From positions 1 through 5,564 of the forward strand of contig JBBQGG010000106.1 of NCBI GenBank assembly GCA_038322815.1: a stretch of DNA of 5,564 bases. Reading direction: 5' to 3'. The translations under genes and the position numbers were made by a program. Of this stretch, positions 4,183 through 5,564 are shown in pieces. The stretch is from PALSA-1296 sp038322815. GTDB taxonomy: Bacteria; Bacteroidota; Ignavibacteria; Palsa-1295. The number at the start of each line of letters is the position of its first letter. Within the stretch, counting starts at the first letter, position 1. Under the pieces are notes generated by a model, which had not been told where the DNA came from, ran no database searches, and saw only the letters and a list, made by a program, of their open reading frames with translations.

Positions 4183-5385
4183 ATGAATAAAACTCGTCGA
4201 AATACCGTAAGAATAATTGTTGGGATTCTTATTCTTTCTGCGGCGACATCATTTGCGCAGCGGCCTCACCTTGCCGTCAGTGCATGGACATATCAATTGC
4301 AGAAGATCGATATTAAGGCACTCTCTGCAAATAAGAGCTTTGACCTTGCAGTTATTGATTATTCCTCTAACGGCACTGCCGATAAAAAATTCTCTCCGTC
4401 GGAAATTGCTATGATTCAACAGGGCGGAAAAAAAGCGATCGCATATATTTCCATAGGGGAAGCTGAAGACTATCGATCATATTGGAAACCGGAATGGTTA
4501 TCATCTCCACCGTCGTGGTTAGGTCCGGAAAATCCGCAGTGGCAGGGTAATTACAAGGTTCGATTCTGGTACCAAGAATGGCAGCAGATCATTTTCAACT
4601 ATATCAAAGAGATTTACGATCAGGGCTTCGACGGTATCTATTGTGATATTATTGATGGGTACTACTATTGGCGGTATGAGAAACCTGAAGAGCCAAAGGC
4701 TGATTCGTTAATGATACAGTTTGTTTTGAATATTCGAGACTACATTCAAACCCTTGGTACTCGCACATTTTATATTATACCACAAAATGGAGAAAGCATA
4801 TTGCATGAGTCGAACGTCAGTACCGAATTGCGGCAGAAGTTTTTCGATGCTATCGACGCAATAGGAGTTGAAGATGTGTTTTTCCGTGAAAGCAAGAACG
4901 AAAATAATGCTTACAATCCCGAGACATCGCGCTTTTCAAACCTGCAGGAATTTCTTGATAACAACAAGACAGTCCTTTCTATAGAATACCTAACAGAGCA
5001 ACCTCTGATTGATAAATATCTCTTGGAAGCTCAAAAAAGGAATTTCATCCCTTTCTACTCGCTTCGCGCTCTTGACACCTTGGCAAACGGTATTGCGAAG
5101 AATAGCGTACTGAATTCTCCGAGTACATCAAATGATATTGATCTCTTTCCAAACCCTGTCTCGAACGATGTGAACTTGGCCTATTCCCTCAATAACCGTT
5201 CACAAGTTAGGATCGAAATCCTTAATCCTCTCGGACAAAATATAATCACGCTCTGCAATGATACCGAAGATCAAGGAGCCTACACCAAACACTTCGATAC
5301 CCGCTCCCTTCCAAGCGGCAGTTATTTTGTCCGGTTCGTTATTGACGGTGTTTCGTCGGTGAAAGGGCTTGAGGTGGTTCGGTAG
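4183..5385 (+). CDS. secreted GH114-type glycosidase (endo-alpha-1,4-polygalactosaminidase family) with T9SS sorting domain
   Basis: This is a 400-residue protein if started at ATG 4183. That start puts RR and a hydrophobic run (residues 5-20) at the front and a likely signal cleavage after SFAQ (26); an upstream in-frame TTG at 4150 would add 11 residues and spoil this. Residues ~30-305 match the TM1410/GH114 TIM-barrel family: DLAVIDYS (54-61), AYISIGEAEDYRSYW (87-101), GFDGIYCDIIDGY (148-160), PQNGE (200-204), IGVEDVFF (227-234) and LSIEYL (265-270). Conserved acids D59, E93, D155, D158 and E230 are candidates for catalysis. Family members hydrolyse galactosamine-containing polysaccharides. 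Residues ~319-400 form a T9SS C-terminal domain: LFPNPVSNDV, ILNPLGQNI, LPSGSYFVRF and a final KGLEVVR. The enzyme should cross the inner membrane by Sec and be secreted or surface-anchored by T9SS. The substrate is inferred from the family only. Confidence 0.85.
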   Translation: MNKTRRNTVRIIVGILILSAATSFAQRPHLAVSAWTYQLQKIDIKALSANKSFDLAVIDYSSNGTADKKFSPSEIAMIQQGGKKAIAYISIGEAEDYRSYWKPEWLSSPPSWLGPENPQWQGNYKVRFWYQEWQQIIFNYIKEIYDQGFDGIYCDIIDGYYYWRYEKPEEPKADSLMIQFVLNIRDYIQTLGTRTFYIIPQNGESILHESNVSTELRQKFFDAIDAIGVEDVFFRESKNENNAYNPETSRFSNLQEFLDNNKTVLSIEYLTEQPLIDKYLLEAQKRNFIPFYSLRALDTLANGIAKNSVLNSPSTSNDIDLFPNPVSNDVNLAYSLNNRSQVRIEILNPLGQNIITLCNDTEDQGAYTKHFDTRSLPSGSYFVRFVIDGVSSVKGLEVVR

Positions 5386-5388
5386 AGC

Positions 5389-5455
5389 AGTTAAGCCCTC
5401 TCGAGAGCCGATGATACTTAGCCAGTCAGGTTTCCGAATGTAGGTCGTCGCCAGG
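5389..5455 (+). rRNA. truncated 5S rRNA, 3' half only (dispersed copy 2)
   Basis: Beginning 4 nt after the glycosidase stop, agttaagccc...gccgatgatact...gtaggtcgtcgccagggg repeats the 5S fragment of 591-655. Up to 5489 only four substitutions and one 2-nt insertion separate the copies. The insertion creates the palindrome ctctcgagag (5398-5407). Three of the substitutions fall in the loop-E return strand (ccgaatgtagg for gggaaagtagg), away from the 5S consensus, so this copy is the more decayed. No 5' half is present: the space upstream is the coding sequence of the sorting domain. Confidence 0.75.
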
Positions 5456-5468
5456 GGTTTTATAAATT

Positions 5469-5504
5469 GACCCGTCAATGCTATGCTTTAGATGTTTTTT
5501 AATT
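5469..5504 (+). terminator. degenerate 5S-type terminator (copy 4, stem broken)
   Basis: The left arm acccgtcaa (5470-5478) and the loop tgctatgct are intact, but the right arm reads ttagatgt instead of ttgacggg, so the long stem cannot form. A six-T run (5495-5500) remains. Termination after the glycosidase gene is probably weak, with possible read-through into the next gene. Confidence 0.65.
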
Positions 5505-5508
5505 TCCG

Positions 5509-5516
5509 TATTTTTG
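5509..5516 (+). promoter_or_regulatory. possible -7 element (TATTTTTG) of the last gene
   Basis: TATTTTTG fits TAnnTTTG and lies 11 nt before ATG 5528, giving a very short leader. TTTA (5487-5490), within the broken terminator and 18 nt upstream, is the only -33 candidate and lacks the usual G. Confidence 0.4.
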
Positions 5517-5527
5517 TATCCACGCAT

Positions 5528-5564
5528 ATGAAATTCACACGATACTTTGAATACCGCAGTAAAA
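5528..5564 (+). CDS. start of an unidentified protein (3' partial)
   Basis: ATG 5528 opens a frame reading MKFTRYFEYRSK that runs off the window edge without a stop. A TAnnTTTG element just upstream and its position after the end of the previous unit support a real start. Twelve residues are too few to identify the product. There is no Shine-Dalgarno sequence. Confidence 0.45.
   Translation, partial: MKFTRYFEYRSK

Overview
The window looks like a chromosomal stretch from a member of the Bacteroidota/FCB group, possibly a Kapabacteria- or Ignavibacteria-like lineage. The grounds are a secreted enzyme with a type IX secretion (T9SS) C-terminal sorting domain, a PorT-like outer-membrane barrel, start codons without Shine-Dalgarno sequences, and TAnnTTTG promoter elements. 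The lineage is an inference; no taxonomic marker gene is present. All supported genes are on the + strand.

Layout. (1) 1-555 is the 3' part of a uracil-DNA glycosylase superfamily gene. (2) 591-703 is the 3' half of a 5S rRNA followed directly by an intrinsic terminator. (3) 711-745 is a REP-like palindrome. (4) 809-1272 is an overlapping antitoxin/RelE-ParE toxin pair, followed by a second terminator of the same design. (5) 1541-2326 is a secreted outer-membrane beta-barrel protein, followed by a third terminator of that design. (6) 2597-3917 is a two-gene unit encoding an NmrA-type NAD(P)-binding protein and a four-helix DUF1772-like membrane protein. (7) 3934-4029 is an orphan remnant of a T9SS sorting domain. 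(8) 4183-5385 is a GH114-type glycosidase with an intact sorting domain. (9) 5389-5504 is a second 5S 3' half with a damaged terminator. (10) A new reading frame begins at 5528 and runs off the window.

The most unusual feature is the repeat family. A piece of the distal end of an rRNA operon (5S from about its midpoint, the short spacer and the terminator) lies just downstream of two unrelated protein genes, about 97 nt at roughly 96% identity plus a 2-nt indel. Two more terminators, after the toxin and after the barrel gene, have the same stem and loop and keep traces of the 5S tail. They read as eroded members of one family. In effect, 5S-derived DNA seems to serve as a mobile or recombining 3' end for genes in this genome.

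The protein genes do not form one pathway. They are separate units: DNA repair, a toxin-antitoxin module, an envelope protein, a small oxidoreductase/membrane pair and a secreted carbohydrate-active enzyme. All intergenic gaps are under 300 bases and are covered by the entries below.
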